Below, one piece after another: positions 63,171 through 64,000 of a stretch of 64,000 nt of DNA. The position numbers were made by a program, and so were the translations under genes. The number at the start of each line of letters is the position of its first letter. The stretch's first letter is position 1. The notes under the pieces are model-generated. The model had not been told where the DNA came from, ran no database searches, and saw only the letters and a program-made list of their open reading frames with translations. Source of the DNA: Fibrisoma limi BUZ 3 (GTDB lineage Bacteria > Bacteroidota > Bacteroidia > Cytophagales > Spirosomataceae). Location: assembly GCF_000296815.2 (NCBI RefSeq), contig NZ_CAIT01000010.1, forward strand, positions 372,001 through 436,000, given 5' to 3'.

Positions 63171-63932
63171 ATGTCAGTAGTCATCGTACGTTGCGGGTCA
63201 CTGGGCGATGTGTCGTGGCTGGATGCGGACCAGTGGCAATGGGCCAATGAGCCGCTTTTGTTTCGGGCATCAGTAGAGGAATTTACGCCTTACATCCCTC
63301 AATTTGAAGCTGTGCTGTCGTCGGCCGAACGCCAGCGTGCGAATCGTTTTCATCAGCCGGCTGACCGGCAGCGATACGTACTGGGTAAAGTGGTGTCGCG
63401 GTTCCTACTCGGAAAACTGTCGGACCAATCTCCGGCTTCGGTTCAGTTCGCGGTAGACACTAGTGGAAAGCCGCACCTGCTGGATAATGATCAGGTGCAG
63501 TTTAATATTTCACATGCCGGTAACTGGGTACTGGTCAGCCTTGCGGCTGTGGCGGTCGGTGTAGATGTTGAACAGGTCCGGCCGTCGTTTCGCTACGAAG
63601 GGGTACTCGCCCACAGCTTTTCTGCCGAAGAGCAACGCTATGTTACGGAGAGTGCCGATCCGCGACGAGTGTTTTTCCGGTTATGGACGCGGAAAGAGGC
63701 CCTGGCAAAAGGCATTGGAACGGGTCTTCTCGACGATCTGACCAACCTGCCGTCGCTTGATGGCAACCACGCACTTGAAAAACAAGCTGGCAGCTCGCTT
63801 CACAATTGGTCTGTGTTGAGCTTCAACCTGGTGACCGATTACGAAGCAACCCTGGCCTGGACCGGGTTATCCGACCAAACCAGGGTTGCGTTTTATCATC
63901 TTGGACCGGGATCGTTGCAGGCCGCTCATTAG
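63171..63932 (+). CDS. 4'-phosphopantetheinyl transferase (Sfp type)
   Basis: The protein has 253 residues and transfers phosphopantetheine from CoA to carrier-protein serines. Motifs: QFNISHAGNWVLVSL near 110, the metal pair D132/E134 in VGVDVEQ, and FFRLWTRKEALAKGIGTG with W172, K175 and E176. This is the two-lobe Sfp kind typical of secondary metabolism rather than the short AcpS. It begins 33 bp after the NRPS stop, so it likely activates the PCP and ACP domains of both synthetases. The last 68 bases of the window hold nothing recognisable. Confidence 0.94.
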   Translation: MSVVIVRCGSLGDVSWLDADQWQWANEPLLFRASVEEFTPYIPQFEAVLSSAERQRANRFHQPADRQRYVLGKVVSRFLLGKLSDQSPASVQFAVDTSGKPHLLDNDQVQFNISHAGNWVLVSLAAVAVGVDVEQVRPSFRYEGVLAHSFSAEEQRYVTESADPRRVFFRLWTRKEALAKGIGTGLLDDLTNLPSLDGNHALEKQAGSSLHNWSVLSFNLVTDYEATLAWTGLSDQTRVAFYHLGPGSLQAAH

Positions 63933-64000
63933 CGGGAGGTCTGCCATTTAGATACTTCTGGTTGAAGGTAGGGATTTGAGTACGTTTCCAGACTCACAAC

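Overview
The window looks like chromosome of a Bacteroidota species from the Cytophagales, most likely Spirosoma or a close relative in the Spirosomaceae. The grounds are LytTR/LytS regulators, an AraC regulator with a membrane N-terminus, a fused ABC permease/M1 peptidase, Omp85-tailed phosphoesterase, DUF2071 and DUF2461 proteins, SGNH and sulfatase enzymes, few Shine-Dalgarno sequences, and a promoter of the Bacteroidota TTTG/TA-n-TTTG type. The genus is an inference from protein style only. No rRNA, tRNA, CRISPR array, insertion sequence or integrase was seen.

Region by region: 1-13.8 kb holds a partial secreted TIM-barrel isomerase, a LytS/LytR-type two-component pair, secreted propeller and carbohydrate enzymes (two Gfo/Idh/MocA oxidoreductases, an SGNH hydrolase, a GH2-like hydrolase), thioredoxin, an ECF sigma factor and a ZU5 lipoprotein. 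13.9-19.8 kb has an AraC regulator followed by an ABC ATPase translationally coupled to a 1221-residue permease/M1 peptidase. 20-31.6 kb is mixed: an S41 peptidase, DoxX, an FRG protein overlapping tail-to-tail with a LytS kinase, endonuclease V, a cydA-cydB-sulfatase run, and an M15 peptidase. 31.7-37.1 kb is an oxidative sugar set: a PQQ-type propeller dehydrogenase facing a PA14 protein and a propeller-azurin fusion. 37.2-40.4 kb is a possible defence spot: a NB-ARC/TPR STAND NTPase diverging from a MazEF toxin-antitoxin pair, with perfect palindromes at both start sites. 40.4-50.5 kb carries a membrane class III cyclase with unusual substrate-pocket residues, a phosphoesterase/Omp85 fusion, an HD-domain protein ending in a Pycsar-effector-like membrane domain, and an M28 peptidase.

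The most striking part is 51.2-64 kb. A gene-poor, very AT-rich 1.1 kb stretch precedes a compact hybrid biosynthetic cluster. Protein 1 reads A-PCP-KS-AT-ACP-aminotransferase; protein 2, starting 6 nt after its stop codon, reads C-A-PCP-TE; protein 3 is an Sfp-type phosphopantetheinyl transferase. Read collinearly, an amino acid (the first A-domain pocket resembles asparagine codes) is loaded, extended by one malonyl unit, the beta-keto group is converted to an amine, the resulting diamino acyl chain is joined to a second amino acid, and the product is released by the thioesterase. No known product could be assigned. The cluster may continue beyond base 64000, where transporter or tailoring genes might lie.

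Several long perfect inverted repeats sit between convergent genes, including one with 42-bp arms at 31699-31812; they are larger than ordinary terminators and may be genome-wide repeat elements.
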